From positions 2,790,001 through 2,854,000 of the forward strand of contig NZ_CP102592.1 of the NCBI RefSeq assembly GCF_025666195.1: 64,000 nt of DNA, written 5' to 3'. The notes under the pieces were generated by a model. It had not been told where the DNA came from. It did not search any database and saw only the letters and a list, made by a program, of their open reading frames with translations. Position numbers and translations under genes: made by a program. This stretch comes from Xanthomonas sp. CFBP 8443. GTDB lineage: Bacteria > Pseudomonadota > Gammaproteobacteria > Xanthomonadales > Xanthomonadaceae. Shown piece after piece: positions 34,489 to 44,800 of the stretch. The first letter of the stretch is position 1; every line of letters begins with the position of its first letter.

Positions 34489-35526
34489 ATGACTGATCGC
34501 CTTCGTCTTCCCGCGGAATGGGAGCCCCAGTCCGCCATCCTGATCGCCTGGCCGCATGCCGGCACCGACTGGGCCGAGCGCCTGGCCGAGGTCGAGGAGA
34601 CCTATATCGCGCTGGTCGCGGCGATCGTGCGCTACCAGCGCGTGCTGATCTGCGTCGCCGATGCCGACCTGCAGATCTACGCCGAGGCGCGGCTGCGCTC
34701 GGCGCGGGTGGACATGCAGCGCGTGCGGTTCGTCGAGGCCGAGTACGACGACACCTGGCTGCGCGACTCCGGTCCGATCACCCTGGCCCGCGAGGACGGC
34801 GGTTTCCAGCTGCTGGACTTCCGCTTCACCGGTTGGGGCGGCAAGTTCCAGGCCAGCCGCGACGACCAACTGGTGAGCGCGCTTGCGGCGCAGCAGCTGT
34901 TTGCGGATAGCGATGTGCGCAGCATCGACTTCGCACTGGAAGGCGGCGCGATCGACAGCGACGGCGCCGGCACCCTGCTGACCACCTGGCAGTGCCTGCA
35001 CGAACGCCATCCGCAGCGCTCGCGCGAATCGTTGAGCCATGACCTGGCCGACTGGCTGGCGCAGCAGCGGGTGCTGTGGCTGGACCACGGCTATCTGGAA
35101 GGCGACGACACCGACGCGCATATCGACACCCTCGCCCGCTTCGCCAGCGAGGACGCGATCGTCTACCAGGCCTGCGACGACGCCGGCGATTCGCATTACA
35201 CCGAACTGCAGGCGATGGGCGCCGAACTGGCCGCGCTGCGCACCGCCGACGGCCGCCCATATCGGCTGTTCCCGCTGCCGTGGGCGCAGCCGGTGCTCGA
35301 CCACGGCCGGCGCCTGGCCGCGTCCTACGCCAACTTCCTGATCGTCAACGGCGCGGTGCTGATGCCGGCCTATGGCGATGCCGCCGATGCGCAGGCGCAG
35401 GCGGTGATGGCGCAGGCGTTCCCGCGCCACGAGATCGTGCCGATTCCGTGCCGCGCGCTGATCTGGCAGAACGGCAGCCTGCACTGCATCACCATGCAGT
35501 TGCCCGAGGGCATCCTGGCCGCCTGA
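34489..35526 (+). CDS. aguA: Agmatine deiminase
   Basis: AguA hydrolyses agmatine to N-carbamoylputrescine and ammonia, part of arginine-derived putrescine synthesis. The 345-residue protein of the porphyromonas-type peptidyl-arginine deiminase family shows PAEWEPQSAILIAWPHAGTDW at the start, EYDDTWLRDSGPI, the FTGWGGKF loop, ALEGGAIDSDG, HGYLEGDDTDAHIDTLARF and the nucleophile NGSLHCITMQLPEG with Cys333. The ATG at 34489 is used although its ribosome binding site is weak. aguB follows about 300 bases later on the same strand, completing the two-step pathway. Confidence 0.95.
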   Translation: MTDRLRLPAEWEPQSAILIAWPHAGTDWAERLAEVEETYIALVAAIVRYQRVLICVADADLQIYAEARLRSARVDMQRVRFVEAEYDDTWLRDSGPITLAREDGGFQLLDFRFTGWGGKFQASRDDQLVSALAAQQLFADSDVRSIDFALEGGAIDSDGAGTLLTTWQCLHERHPQRSRESLSHDLADWLAQQRVLWLDHGYLEGDDTDAHIDTLARFASEDAIVYQACDDAGDSHYTELQAMGAELAALRTADGRPYRLFPLPWAQPVLDHGRRLAASYANFLIVNGAVLMPAYGDAADAQAQAVMAQAFPRHEIVPIPCRALIWQNGSLHCITMQLPEGILAA

Positions 35527-35824
35527 CGCTTCGGCGGGTCCGTGCCGCGACCGGAACGGGCGCGGCCTCGCCGAAACGTCCGTTACCCGCATTGCCCCGG
35601 GAACCGCCGTGCCACCGTGCCAGGTCTTCGATCCGGCGCCGCGCCGGCAGTAGCGGCGCCGACGTCATGCCTGCCGGCCTCACGAGCGACGGACGCCGCT
35701 TGCGCCCCGCTCCGCTTCGCCTAGAACCGTCTTCAAGCGCCCAACGCGGCATTCATCTGCCGGGAACCTGCCGCGGCGCCATCCGCGCTACCATTCCCGC
35801 TTTCGCCCATCATCACTTCCCGCA
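35527..35824. other. aguA-aguB gap
   Basis: This 298-base gap contains no supported gene. Its composition is GC-rich throughout, and I could not find a clear promoter, terminator or repeat. aguB may need its own promoter here. Confidence 0.45.
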
Positions 35825-36727
35825 ATGAGCCGAAACACTCTTTCCGTCGCGCTGATCCAGGAGCGCAACCATGGCGACGCCGCGGCGAATCTGGCGGTCA
35901 TCGAATCGCGCGTGGCCGAGGCCGCGGCGCAGGGCGCGCAACTGGTGCTGCTGCAGGAACTGCACAACGGCGCGTATTTCTGCCAGCACGAGTCGGTGGA
36001 CGAGTTCGACCTGGCCGAGCCGATTCCCGGTCCCAGCACCGAGCGCCTGGGCGCGCTGGCCAAGCGTCACGGTGTGGTGCTGGTCGCCTCGCTGTTCGAG
36101 CGCCGCGCCGCCGGTCTGTACCACAACACCGCGGTGGTGTTCGAGAAGGACGGCCGCCTGCTCGGCAAGTACCGCAAGATGCATATCCCGGACGATCCGG
36201 GCTTCTACGAGAAGTTCTATTTCACCCCGGGCGATCTCGGCTTCACCCCGATCCAGACCTCGGTGGGGCGCCTGGGCGTGCTGGTGTGCTGGGACCAGTG
36301 GTATCCGGAAGCGGCGCGGCTGATGGCCCTGGCCGGCGCCGAACTGCTGCTGTACCCGACCGCGATCGGCTGGGACCCCAGCGACGAGCAGGCCGAGCAG
36401 GAGCGCCAGCGCGATGCCTGGATCCTCAGCCATCGCGGCCATGCCGTGGCCAACGGCGTGCCGGTGCTCAGCTGCAACCGGGTCGGCCACGAAGCCTCGC
36501 CGCTGGCCGCCGATGGCGTGGTCGGCGCCGCCGGCATCCAGTTCTGGGGCAACAGCCACGTGCTCGGCCCGCAGGGCGAGTTCATCGCCGAGGCCGGCGC
36601 CGAGCCGACCGTGCTGGTGTGCGACGTGGACCTGCAGCGCAGCGAGCACGTGCGGCGGATCTGGCCGTTCCTGCGCGACCGCCGCATCGACGCCTACGGC
36701 GACCTGCTGAAGCGCTACATCGACTGA
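35825..36727 (+). CDS. aguB: N-carbamoylputrescine amidase
   Basis: AguB converts N-carbamoylputrescine to putrescine, CO2 and ammonia. The 300-residue nitrilase-superfamily protein shows the Glu-Lys-Cys triad: Glu45 in VLLQELHNGAYF, Lys118 in GKYRKMHIPDDPGFYEKFYF, and Cys155 in GVLVCWDQWYPEAARLM. Other family segments are PIPGPSTERLG and YPTAIGWDPSDEQAEQERQR. The ATG at 35825 matches the usual N-terminus. It pairs with aguA upstream; the acetyltransferase gene follows after 12 bases. Confidence 0.96.
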   Translation: MSRNTLSVALIQERNHGDAAANLAVIESRVAEAAAQGAQLVLLQELHNGAYFCQHESVDEFDLAEPIPGPSTERLGALAKRHGVVLVASLFERRAAGLYHNTAVVFEKDGRLLGKYRKMHIPDDPGFYEKFYFTPGDLGFTPIQTSVGRLGVLVCWDQWYPEAARLMALAGAELLLYPTAIGWDPSDEQAEQERQRDAWILSHRGHAVANGVPVLSCNRVGHEASPLAADGVVGAAGIQFWGNSHVLGPQGEFIAEAGAEPTVLVCDVDLQRSEHVRRIWPFLRDRRIDAYGDLLKRYID

Positions 36728-36739
36728 GCCGCCACCGCC

Positions 36740-37276
36740 TTGGACGACCTGCAGCTGCGCGCCGCCGAGGCCGCCGATATCCCCGCGATCACCGCGCTGT
36801 ACGCCGAAGAGGTGCGCAGCCAGGTCAATACCTACGAGTACGACGCGCCGGACCAGGCCGAGATGCTGCGGCGCATGCAGGACGTGATCGCGCGCGGCTA
36901 TCCCTATCTGGTCGCGCATGCCGCCGACGGCCGCCTGGCCGGCTACGCCTACGCGAGCAGCTACCGGGCCCGCGTCGCCTACCGCTGGACCGTGGAGAAC
37001 ACCGTCTACGTGGACCCGGCGCTGCACGGCCGCGGTGTCGGTTCTGCGCTGCTGCAGGCGCTGATCGCGGCCTGCGAGGCGCGCGGTTTCCGGCAGATGG
37101 TGGCGGTGATCGGCGAGTCGAGCAACCACGCTTCGATCCGCCTGCACCAGCGTTTCGGCTTCAGGCCGGTCGGCGTGTTCCGTGGGCTCGGCCGCAAGCA
37201 CGGGCGCTGGCTGGACACGCTACAGATGCAACGCCCGCTGGGCCCCGGCGCCGATGAGGCGCCCTTCGATGAGTGA
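36740..37276 (+). CDS. GNAT N-acetyltransferase (phosphinothricin acetyltransferase-like)
   Basis: A 178-residue GNAT-family enzyme. Conserved parts are the start LQLRAAEAADIPAITALYAEEV, NTYEYDAPDQAEML, YRWTVENTVYVDPALHGRGVGSALLQALI with the acetyl-CoA-binding R/Q-G-x-G/A loop (HGRGVGS), and SNHASIRLHQRFGFRPVGVFRGLGRKHGRWLD spread to the end. This matches the Pat/Bar/YwnH group, which acetylates methionine sulfoximine or phosphinothricin-like amino acids; the natural substrate is uncertain. No ATG is available at the right place, so TTG at 36740 is taken as start. It follows aguB by 12 bases and overlaps the TraB gene. Confidence 0.88.
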   Translation: MDDLQLRAAEAADIPAITALYAEEVRSQVNTYEYDAPDQAEMLRRMQDVIARGYPYLVAHAADGRLAGYAYASSYRARVAYRWTVENTVYVDPALHGRGVGSALLQALIAACEARGFRQMVAVIGESSNHASIRLHQRFGFRPVGVFRGLGRKHGRWLDTLQMQRPLGPGADEAPFDE

Positions 37277-38564
37277 TGGAATGAACGAACTTTCCCAGGC
37301 CGGCGACGACGCGTTGTTCGCCGGCCAGCCGTACCGCATCGTCGAACGCGATGGCGTGCGCTATACCCTGCTCGGCACCGCCCACGTCTCGCTGGCCAGC
37401 GTCGCCGCGGTGGAACGGGCGATCGACAGCGGCCGTTTCGATGCGGTCGCGGTCGAACTGGACCCGCAACGGCTGCAGGCGCTGACCGACCCGGATGCGC
37501 TGACCAAGCTGGACCTGGTGCAGGTGATCCGCAAGGGCCGCGTGGCCTTGTTCGCGGCGAACCTGGCGCTGGCGGCCTACCAGCGGCGCCTGGCCGAGCA
37601 GTTGGGCATCGAGCCCGGCGCCGAGCTCAAGCGCGCGGTGCTGCTGGCGCGCGAACGGCAACTGCCGGTGTACCTGATCGACCGCGAGGTCGGGCTGACC
37701 TTCAAGCGCGCCTCCGGCCGGCTCGGTTTCTTCGGCAAGCTCAAGCTCGGCAGCGGCCTGCTCGGCGGCCTGTTCGCCTCCGACGAGGTCGGCGAGGCGG
37801 AGATCGAGAAGCTCAAGCAGGGCGACATGCTCGAAGCCAGCTTCGGCGACTTCGCCAGCGAAAGCCCGGCGCTGTACGACACCATCATCGCCGAACGCGA
37901 CCGCTACATGGCCACGCGCCTGCGCGAGGAACACGCGCAGCGGACCGCGCCCAGCCAGACGCCGATCGCGGCCCCGGATTTCGTCGACGCCGCGCGCGCC
38001 GGCGGCATCCGCGAGGTGCTGGCGGTGGTCGGCGCCGGCCATCTGGCCGGCCTGGCCAGGCACCTGCAGGACGACCAGGACGATCCGGCAGCGCTGCGCA
38101 AGGCACTGGAAGACGTGCCGACCAAGAAGAAGATTCCGTGGATCACCCTGACCCTGACCGCACTGGTGCTGGGCGGCGTCGCCTGGGGCTACTGGCGCGG
38201 CGGCTTCGCGCTGGGCACCGACCTGCTGCTGCAGTGGGTGCTGTTCACCGGCGGCCTGGCCGGGCTGGGCTGCCTGCTGGCCGGCGGCCATCCGCTGAGC
38301 ATCGTCGCCGGCGCCATCGCCGCGCCGCTGAAGCCATTCCGTCCCGGGGTGCCGGCCGGCGCGTTCAGCGCGCTGGTCGAGGTGCACATGCGCAAGCCGG
38401 CCTACGGCGACTTCCTGGCGCTGCGCGACGACGCGCAGAACCTGCGCGGCTGGTACCGCAACCGCGTCTCGCGGGTGGTGCTGACCTTCCTGCTGACCAA
38501 TCTGGGCAGCATGGTCGGCGTGTGGCTGGCGGGTTTTCGCATCTTCGGCAAGCTGGCTGGTTGA
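37269..38564 (+). CDS. TraB/PrgY (TIKI)-family membrane protein
   Basis: A 431-residue protein. The N-terminal about 250 residues form a TraB domain, a possible metalloprotease fold: YTLLGTAHVSLASVAAVERAI, AVAVELDPQRLQAL, VYLIDREVGLTFKRA, GDMLEASFGDF and VLAVVGAGHLAGLARHL. After a polar linker, the C-terminal third has about four membrane helices (from about residue 295, ITLTLTALVLGGVAWGYWRGG). Members relate to the enterococcal pheromone-shutdown protein PrgY; the bacterial role is otherwise unknown. The ATG at 37269 overlaps the GNAT stop by eight bases; ATG at 37281 is an alternative. The conserved GTAH and GAGH histidines are present. Confidence 0.88.
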   Translation: MSDGMNELSQAGDDALFAGQPYRIVERDGVRYTLLGTAHVSLASVAAVERAIDSGRFDAVAVELDPQRLQALTDPDALTKLDLVQVIRKGRVALFAANLALAAYQRRLAEQLGIEPGAELKRAVLLARERQLPVYLIDREVGLTFKRASGRLGFFGKLKLGSGLLGGLFASDEVGEAEIEKLKQGDMLEASFGDFASESPALYDTIIAERDRYMATRLREEHAQRTAPSQTPIAAPDFVDAARAGGIREVLAVVGAGHLAGLARHLQDDQDDPAALRKALEDVPTKKKIPWITLTLTALVLGGVAWGYWRGGFALGTDLLLQWVLFTGGLAGLGCLLAGGHPLSIVAGAIAAPLKPFRPGVPAGAFSALVEVHMRKPAYGDFLALRDDAQNLRGWYRNRVSRVVLTFLLTNLGSMVGVWLAGFRIFGKLAG

Positions 38565-38626
38565 GCGCACCGCGGCGGCAGGGCCATGCGCCCCGCCTCA
38601 TCGCATGGCCGCCATGTCGTTGAACA

Positions 38627-38692
38627 TTGTGGGAGGGGCTTCAGCCCCGACGCGTGATCGATAAGGCGTCGGGGCTGAAGCCCCTCCCACAA
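38627..38692. repeat. REP-type palindromic element, perfect 27-bp arms
   Basis: TTGTGGGAGGGGCTTCAGCC and onward (38627-38653) is an exact reverse complement of 38666-38692, with a 12-base loop. It belongs to the same family as elements at 47731, 59219, 59298 and 62594 (consensus TGTRGGAGCGRCTTCAGYCG). It lies between the convergent TraB and RND genes and could act as a transcription barrier. Confidence 0.9.
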
Positions 38693-38759
38693 GTCGTTCC
38701 GCGCGACGCAGCAGGCGCCAAGCGCGCCGGCCATTCCGGCGCGTGGCCCGCTCCCCTGG

Positions 38760-41700
38760 TCAGGACACCGACGGCGCCGCCACGCCGCGGCCGCCGCGCG
38801 CGCGGCGCACCAACTGCGTCACGCCACCGCTGAGGTCGTCCAGGATCGCGTAGATGGTCGGCAGGAACAGCAGACTGACCACGGTCGAGAAGGCCAGGCC
38901 GCCGGCGATCGCGCGCGCCATCGGGTAGTAGGCCGGGCCGTCGCCGAACATCTGCGTGGTGGTCAGCGAGATCGGCACCATCGCCAGGATCGCGGTGCCC
39001 ATCGTCATCATGATCGGCCGCAGCCGCTCGCGCGAGCCTTCCACCAGCGCCTCGGTGCGGCCGAGGCCGCGCCGGCGCAGGTTGTTGATGTGCTCGATCA
39101 TCACGATGCCGTTGTTCACCACCACGCCCATCAGCACCAGGATGCCGATGAAGGCCATGATCCCGAAGTTGGTGCCGGTGAGCCAGAACAGCCAGAACAC
39201 GCCGAAGATCGAGAACAGCACCCCGCTCATGATCGCCGCCGGGAACAGCAGCGATTCGAACACCGCCGCCATCACCACGTAGATCATCAGCAGCGCGATC
39301 AGCAGGTTGAACATCATCTGCTGCCCGGCCTGGTCGTCGTCCTGGCCGTCGGCGCCGTCGAAGCTGTAGTGGTAGCCGGCCGGGAAGCTGACGCCCTTCA
39401 GCGTCTCCTCCATCGCCTGCTTGGCCTCCGGCGGGGTGACCTTGAGCCCGAGATTGGCGGTGATGGTCAGCGTGGTCTGGCGGTTGGTGCGCCCGATCTG
39501 GGTCGCCGCCGGCCGCGTCTGCACGTCGACCAGGCTCAGCAGTGGCACGCTGCGCCCGTCCTGGGTGCGCACGTTGAAGCTGTCCAGGTCCTCGGGTGTG
39601 GTCTCCTCGGCGCCGGCGAAGCGGACCCACACCGGCACCTCGTTGTCGCCACGGCGGAACTCGCGCAGCGAGGCGCCGCGCAACGCCAGGCCGACGAAGC
39701 TGGCGACCTGCTCGGCATTGAAGCCGAACGCCGCAGCGCGTTCGCGGTCCACCCGCACCGCCAGTTCGGTGGTGCGGTCGCCGGTGTCCACGCGCACGTC
39801 GCGCAGTTCCTTGCGCCGCGCCAGCAGCGGTACCACGTCGTCGGCGATCGCGCGCAGCGCCTGGGTGGAATCGCCGACCAGTTGCACCTGCACGCTCTGC
39901 GCGCCGCTGCCGCCGCCCTGCCCGTTGCCGTTGCTGCCGACGCTGTAGTCGGTCAACGCCGAGCGCGGCAGTTCCTTGCGGATCTGTTCGATCAACGCCG
40001 GCAGGTCGCGCACCTGCTTCAGGTCCACGGTCAGCGTGGTGCTGCTGCCCTCGATCTCGCTGAACCACGAATACACCTGTGTGACGTGGTAGCGCTGGCG
40101 GCGCGCGTCGATGAAGCGTTCCAGCTTGGCCACTTCCTCGGACAGCTGCTCGCGCGTGTACGAGCCCTTCCACGCGTAGCTGATGAAGATCTGCTCGCCG
40201 CCATCGCCGCCGAACATGTCCTTCTTGGTCTGCATCATCGGGATCACGCTGAGCGCGGTGATCAGCGCGATCGCGGCGACGCTCCAGCCGCGATGGGCCA
40301 GCGACCAGCTGAGCACGCGCGCGTAGCGGCGCTGCAGGCGCGGGATCAAGCCGCGCTCGGAGCGCACCAGCGCCGGCGTGCGCATGCGCGCGGACAGCAT
40401 CGGGATCAGGCTCACCGCCACCAGCCACGAGGCCAGCAGCGACACCGAGATGGTGATCGCGATCTGCGCCATGAAGATGCTGATGTTGTTGGTCTCGCCG
40501 AACAGGTTCGGCACGAACACGATGCAGTGGCACAGGGTGCCGGCCGACAGCGCGATGGCGACGTTGCGGGTGCCGATGATCGAGGCCAGCTGCGGCTGCT
40601 CGGGCATGCGCTCGCGTTCCTGGTAGATGCTCTCCACCACCACCACCGCGTTGTCCACCAGCATGCCCACCGCCAGCAGCAGGCCCATCATGGTCAGGAT
40701 GTTGAGGGTCACCCCGGCGAAATACATGAAGCCCAGGGTGATGGTGAAGCAGATCGGGATCGCCAGCGTCACCATCAGCGTCGACGGCCAGTGGCGCAGG
40801 AAGAAGAACAGCACCGTCACCGACAACAGCAGGCCGACCGCGCCGGCCTCGGCCAGCTCCGTCAGCGATGAGGTCACCGCCTTGCCCTGGTTGTCGATGA
40901 CCTTGACCTGCACGTCGCTGAGCGCCGGCTGGGTGCGGATCTGTTCGACCTCGGCCAGCACCGCGCGCGACACCTCGACCAGGTTGGCGCTGCGCTCCTT
41001 GTACACGTCCAGGCCCACCGCCGGGCGCCCGTCCAGGCGCCGGCCGTAGTTCATCCGGGTCGGCTTGAGCCGGATGTCGGCGATGTCGCCCAGGCGCAGG
41101 CCCTTGTTGTCGATGACCAGGTCGCGCAGTTCCTGCAGGTCGCGCAGTTCGCCGACCGGCTGCACCCGCAGGCGCTGGCCGTGGTCGTCGATCTGCCCGG
41201 CCGACAGCGAGAAATTGAGCTTGCCCAGGCGCTCGCTGAGGTCGTTGAGGCTGAGGTTGTGCGCGCCGAGCCGGTCCGGCGCGATCGCGATCTCGACCTC
41301 GTTCGGCGGCGCGCCGGACACCTCCACCTTGGCCACGCCGGGGATGCGTTCCAGGCGCCGCTTGAACTCGCGGTCGAGCATGTCGTAGGCACCGGTCAGG
41401 TCGGCCGCGCCGGCCAGGCGCACTTTCAGCACCGGTTCGTCGCTGCTGGACCACTTGAACACGTGGTAGCGCTGCAGGTCGGTGGGCAGGTCGGCGCGGA
41501 TCGCGTCGATGCGCTCGCGCGCGTCGGACGCGGCGATGGCGATGTCGCGGTCCCAGTCGGAGAACTCGATGAAGATGTTGGCGCCGTCGGCGGTGGCGGT
41601 CGAGCGCATGCGCTTGATCCCGGTCATCGTCGCCAGCGCTTCCTCGGTCGGCCGCACCAGGTTGCGCTCGACCTCGTCCGGGGTCGAGCCGCTGTACGGC

Positions 41701-41846
41701 AACTGCACGAACAGGAACGGCGCGGAGATGTCCGGCAGCGCCTCCAGCGGCAGCCGGAACGCGGCGATCAGGCCGACCACCACCAACGACACGAAGCACA
41801 TGATGGTGGTGATCGGACGGCGGATGCTGAACTCGGCGACGCTCAT
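38760..41846 (-). CDS. RND efflux permease, second subunit
   Basis: A 1028-residue inner-membrane proton-driven efflux pump of the AcrB/MdtC type. The N-terminus is SIRRPITTIMCFVSLVVVGLIAA; FSDWDRDIAIAASDARERID and IPGVAKVEVSGAPPNEVEIAI belong to the porter domain. The conserved helix-4 region reads MGLLLAVGMLVDNAVVVVESIYQERER, and the second half repeats the pattern (LFSIFGVFWLFWLTGTNFGIMAFIG, MGVVVNNGIVMIEHIN). A short Gly/Asn/Gln-rich loop (VGSNGNGQGGGSG) lies near residue 630. It overlaps the upstream permease by four bases (ATGA). Substrates are unknown; no outer-membrane channel gene is adjacent. Confidence 0.93.
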   Translation of the reverse strand: MSVAEFSIRRPITTIMCFVSLVVVGLIAAFRLPLEALPDISAPFLFVQLPYSGSTPDEVERNLVRPTEEALATMTGIKRMRSTATADGANIFIEFSDWDRDIAIAASDARERIDAIRADLPTDLQRYHVFKWSSSDEPVLKVRLAGAADLTGAYDMLDREFKRRLERIPGVAKVEVSGAPPNEVEIAIAPDRLGAHNLSLNDLSERLGKLNFSLSAGQIDDHGQRLRVQPVGELRDLQELRDLVIDNKGLRLGDIADIRLKPTRMNYGRRLDGRPAVGLDVYKERSANLVEVSRAVLAEVEQIRTQPALSDVQVKVIDNQGKAVTSSLTELAEAGAVGLLLSVTVLFFFLRHWPSTLMVTLAIPICFTITLGFMYFAGVTLNILTMMGLLLAVGMLVDNAVVVVESIYQERERMPEQPQLASIIGTRNVAIALSAGTLCHCIVFVPNLFGETNNISIFMAQIAITISVSLLASWLVAVSLIPMLSARMRTPALVRSERGLIPRLQRRYARVLSWSLAHRGWSVAAIALITALSVIPMMQTKKDMFGGDGGEQIFISYAWKGSYTREQLSEEVAKLERFIDARRQRYHVTQVYSWFSEIEGSSTTLTVDLKQVRDLPALIEQIRKELPRSALTDYSVGSNGNGQGGGSGAQSVQVQLVGDSTQALRAIADDVVPLLARRKELRDVRVDTGDRTTELAVRVDRERAAAFGFNAEQVASFVGLALRGASLREFRRGDNEVPVWVRFAGAEETTPEDLDSFNVRTQDGRSVPLLSLVDVQTRPAATQIGRTNRQTTLTITANLGLKVTPPEAKQAMEETLKGVSFPAGYHYSFDGADGQDDDQAGQQMMFNLLIALLMIYVVMAAVFESLLFPAAIMSGVLFSIFGVFWLFWLTGTNFGIMAFIGILVLMGVVVNNGIVMIEHINNLRRRGLGRTEALVEGSRERLRPIMMTMGTAILAMVPISLTTTQMFGDGPAYYPMARAIAGGLAFSTVVSLLFLPTIYAILDDLSGGVTQLVRRARGGRGVAAPSVS

Positions 41847-44800
41847 GCCGGTTCGCCCGCGTCGGTGCCGGCGCTGCCGGCGAGGCCCTGCAGGCGCTTG
41901 CGCGCGCGCTGGCCGCGCTCGGCGTAGTAGCCGTCGGCGCGGCGGTCCAGGCGGTCGTAGACCACCGGGATCACCACCAGGGTCAGCAGCGTGGACACCA
42001 GCAGGCCGCCGATCACGGTGATCGCCATCGGCGCGCGCACCTCGGCGCCCTCGCCCGCCGCCACCGCCAGCGGCAGGAAGCCGAACAGCGTGCACAGCGT
42101 GGTCATGATGATCGGCCGCAGCCGCGAGCGCGCGCCTTCGATCAGCGCCTCACGCTTGGCCACGCCCTCCTCGCGCAGCTGGTTGACCTTGTCGATCAGG
42201 ATGATCGCGTTCTTGGTCACCAGCCCGACCAGCAGGATCAGGCCGATGAACACCACCACCGACACCGGCTTGCCGCTCAGCAGCAGCGCCAGCACCGCGC
42301 CGACCATCGCCAGCGGGATGGTGAACAGGATCACGAACGGGTGCAGCAGCGATTCGAACTGCGAGGCCATCACCAGGTACACCAGGAAGATCGCCAGGCC
42401 GAACGCGAACAGCAGCGACTTGGCCGACTGCGCCAGCTCCTCGCCCTGGCCGCCGATGTGCATGCCGACGCCGGCGCCAAGCGGCTCGCGCGCGACCATG
42501 TCCTGCACCTCGCGCACCGCGCCGCCCAGGTCGATGTCGCGCAGGTTGGCCGACACGATCGCCACGCGGATCTGGTCGGCGCGGTGGATCTCGCTGGGAC
42601 CGGTGGTGGCGACCACGTCGGCGACCGCGTCCAGCGTCACCGGCCGGCTGCTGCCCGGATTGACGATCAGCCGGCGGATGCTGTCGACGCTGGCGCGGTC
42701 GCTCTGCTGCGCGCGCACCAGCACGTCGATCTTGCGGTCGCGGAAGCTGTAGCGGGTGGCGACGTCGCCGCGCACCTTCTTCACCACCACATCGGCGATC
42801 TGCCGCGTGGTCAGGCCCAGCGCGCCGGCGCGCTCCTGATCGAAGCGGATCTGGATTTCCGGGAAGCCCTCTTCCACCGTCGACTTGACGTCGGCGTAGT
42901 GGCCGTTGCCGCGCAGCATCGCGGTCAGCTTCTGCCCGGCGTGCTGGATCGTCTCCAGGTCCTGCCCGCGCAGCTCGATTTCCAGCGGCGTGGAGAAACT
43001 GAACAGCTCCGGGCGGCTGAAACCGACCTGCACGCCCGGGTGGTTGCGCATCGTCGCGCGCATCCGGTCGCTCTGCTGCGCCTCGAACTGCTCGCTGCCG
43101 CCGCCGGCCATGGCGATGGTCAGCTTGCCGATGTTCTCGCCGCTCTCGGTGGGGCTGGCGTCGAGCCGGGTGCCGCTGCCGCTGACCCCGTACAGCGCCT
43201 GCACGCCGGCGTCCTTGCCGTGTTTTTCCTGCAGTTCGCGCACCAGCGCATCGGTCTGCCGCAACGGCGTGCCGGCCGGCAGCTTCACCGTCATCTCGAA
43301 GCGGTCCTGCGCCAGTTGCGGGATCAGGTCGGCGCCGAGCATCGGCACCACCGCCAGCGTCGCCGCGAACGCCAGCGCGGCCAGGCCCAGCACCAGCCAC
43401 GGCCGCACCAGCGCGCCCGGCAGCAACCGCAGATAGCCGCGTTCGGCGCGCGCATACGGTGCCATCGCCAAGTCGCTGGCCTTGCGCATCACCGGCGCGA
43501 CCACCGCCACGCCGCCGCGCCACAGCCGCACCACCAGCCACGCCGCGCCGAAGAAACTGCCGCGCACCGCCGCCGCGGCGCCGCGCCGACCCATCGCCAC
43601 CGGCTTGAGCCAGCCGCGCTGCGGCTGCCATTGCGGCTGCTCCGGCTCGGCCGGGAACGCCAGCGGCGGGCGCCCCTTCAGCGAGCTCAGCATCGGGATC
43701 AGGGTCATCGACACCACCAGCGAGATCGCGATGGCGATCGCCACGGTCAAGGCCTGGTCGCGGAACAGCTGCCCGGCCACGCCCTCGACGAACACCAGCG
43801 GCAGGAACACCGCGATCGTGGTCAGGGTCGAGGCGACCACCGCCATGCTCACCTCGCGGGTGCCGGCGATCGCCGCATCGAGGATGCTCAGGCCGCGCTC
43901 GCGCGCCTTGGCGATGCTTTCCAGCACCACGATCGAGTCGTCCACCACCAGGCCGGTGGCCAGCGCCAGCCCGCCCAGCGACATCACGTTCAAGCTCAAG
44001 CCGAGCTGGCCCATGAAGAAGAACGTGGCCACAATCGACACCGGCAGCGACAGGCTGATCACGAACGTGCTCCAGCCATCGCGCAGGAACAGGAAGATGA
44101 TCAGGATCGCCAGCAGGCCGCCGATCACCGCGTCCTTCTTGACGTCGCCGATGGCGTGCTCGATGAAGCGCGACTGGTCCTCCAGCGTGGTCAGCTCCAC
44201 GTCGGGCGGGATCTGCGTCTTCAGCTGCTCCAGGCGCTTGCGCAGCGATGCCGCGGTGGACACGGTGTTGGCGTCGCCTTCCTTGTAGATCGCCAGCTCC
44301 ACCGCTTCCTTGCCGCCCAGGCGGATGATCGCCTCGCGCTCCTTGTAGCCCTGCCGCACCTCGGCCACGTCCTTCAACCGCACCGGCATGCCGCCGGCGA
44401 TGGTGGTGGTGGAACTGGACGAGGCGCTCTGCGCCGCCGAGGCGGCGGCCAGCGCCGCTTCCGAACCGGTGGAGGCGGCAATCGCGTACATCTGCTGCAT
44501 CGCCGCGTCGGCGGCGTTGCTGCCGGCGCCCTGGGTGGTCAGCAGCAGGTTGCGGATCTCCTCGAGGTCGGCGAACTGGTTGACGGTGCGCACCAGGTAG
44601 CGCTGCGAGCCCTGTTCCAGGCGCCCGCCGGAGATGTTGATGTTCTCTTCCTTGAGCCGGGTGATGACGTTATCGATCGGCAGGCTCAGCTGCGCCAGGC
44701 GCTGCTGGTCGATGTCGACCTGGATCTCGTCCTCCAGGCCGCCGCCGACCTTGACCGCGGCCACCCCTGCCACCGGCTCCAGCTTCTTCTTCAGGTCCTC

